Assembly (NCBI GenBank): GCA_947507965.1
Contig: CANNQU010000006.1
Span: 17,781-81,780, forward strand
Reading direction: 5' to 3'
DNA from: Bacteroidota bacterium
GTDB taxonomy: Bacteria; Bacteroidota; Bacteroidia; UKL13-3
DNA: 64,000 nucleotides
Shown here: positions 63,868 through 64,000 of the stretch, one piece after another
How positions within the stretch are numbered: position 1 is the stretch's first letter
How the letters are laid out: every line of letters begins with the position of its first letter
Program-made: the position numbers and the translations under genes
Notes under the pieces: model-generated
The model's input: the letters and a program-made list of their open reading frames with translations, nothing else
The model's database searches: none
Told to the model about the DNA's origin: nothing

Positions 63868-64000
63868 ATAGCGTCCTAAACGTTTAAAAAAAGGAAAGGG
63901 AAGTCTTTTCCTCAGAGTTACCTTTGAGGTTCTTCAAAAGCCCCCCTTCCTATGGCAAATCTAACATTGTTTTCTCAAATAATTTCTAAATTAGATCGAT
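63868..64000 (+). mobile_element. Left end of an IS4-family-like insertion sequence (cut by window end)
   Basis: The sequence from about ATAGCGTCCTAAACGTTT onwards changes character: hairpins GGAAAG/CTTTTCC and CCTCA/TGAGG, a C6 run, then a transposase start. The exact boundary, terminal inverted repeat and target duplication cannot be determined because the right end is outside the window. Confidence 0.5.
63952..64000 (+). CDS. IS4-family transposase, N-terminal fragment (cut by window end)
   Basis: Only 16 codons are visible: MANLTLFSQIISKLDR. This matches the start of IS4-family transposases with an N-terminal DUF4372-type domain, frequent in Bacteroidota (compare the pattern NxTLFxQIISKLDR). 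The rest lies outside the window, so integrity cannot be judged. The assignment relies on a short but distinctive stretch. Confidence 0.6.
   Translation, partial: MANLTLFSQIISKLDR

Overview
This window is a gene-dense, AT-rich stretch of chromosome from a member of the Bacteroidota; I cannot resolve the genus. The main evidence is as follows. Promoters carry the Bacteroidetes -7 element TAnnTTTG, often only a few bases upstream of the ATG, and Shine-Dalgarno sequences are mostly absent. Two secreted proteins end in type IX secretion (T9SS) sorting domains. Succinate dehydrogenase has a single cytochrome b558 subunit. There is a TonB/ExbB/ExbD/ExbD cluster, an Omp28-type lipoprotein, and a methylmalonyl-CoA mutase catalytic subunit without its own B12 domain. 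Almost everything looks like core chromosome. The only mobile DNA visible is the first 49 bp of an IS4-type transposase gene cut by the right edge.

Layout. 1-6.8 kb: the 3' end of rnc, then asnS, uvrA and a methylmalonyl-CoA mutase subunit on the minus strand. 7.0-13.6 kb: a tetR-tolC-adaptor-RND efflux operon with a candidate operator. 13.6-20.5 kb: mutL, an MBOAT acyltransferase with its SGNH-like partner, an OmpA-family protein and an Omp28-type lipoprotein. 20.7-27.1 kb: a small envelope protein, a methionine-type aminotransferase, recO, and the sdhCAB operon closed by a strong terminator. 27.1-34.0 kb: a zinc metallopeptidase, a 57-residue membrane protein missed by the ORF track, a cystathionine gamma-synthase-family enzyme, a saccharopine-dehydrogenase-like enzyme, a TMTC-like membrane protein with TPRs, aat and hppD. 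34.1-40.0 kb: tonB-exbD-exbD-exbB, then accB-accC and a one-domain asparaginase-like protein. 40.1-47.5 kb: a lipoprotein, a stand-alone copy of the DsbD N-terminal domain, full dsbD, eno, a DivIC/FtsB-like protein and three uncharacterised proteins. 47.5-57.2 kb: DUF2461 and DUF2520 proteins, rplS, a 58-residue lipoprotein missed by the track, a 1609-residue repeat-bearing T9SS protein, der and a polyprenyl diphosphate synthase. 57.3-64 kb: thrS-infC-rpmI-rplT, a putative permuted NlpC/P60-like protein, a SprT-like protein, a T9SS subtilase and the IS fragment.

Functional themes are aerobic central metabolism (SDH, enolase, acetyl-CoA carboxylase subunits, methylmalonyl-CoA mutase, tyrosine degradation), DNA repair (UvrA, MutL, RecO), translation (AsnRS, ThrRS, IF-3, L19, L20, L35, Der) and envelope work (RND efflux, TonB energisation, periplasmic thiol reduction, surface acylation, T9SS cargo).

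I found no clearly novel multi-gene system, CRISPR array, prophage, or tRNA or rRNA gene. The observations most worth following up are the recurrent TTG inside promoter -7 boxes that misleads start calling, the obligatory TTG start of infC, the stand-alone DsbD N-domain paralogue, the altered metal-site motifs in MutL, the coiled-coil insertion in AsnRS, the 144-bp rpmI-rplT spacer, and two conserved-looking small genes. All family assignments come from reading motifs; no database search was run.
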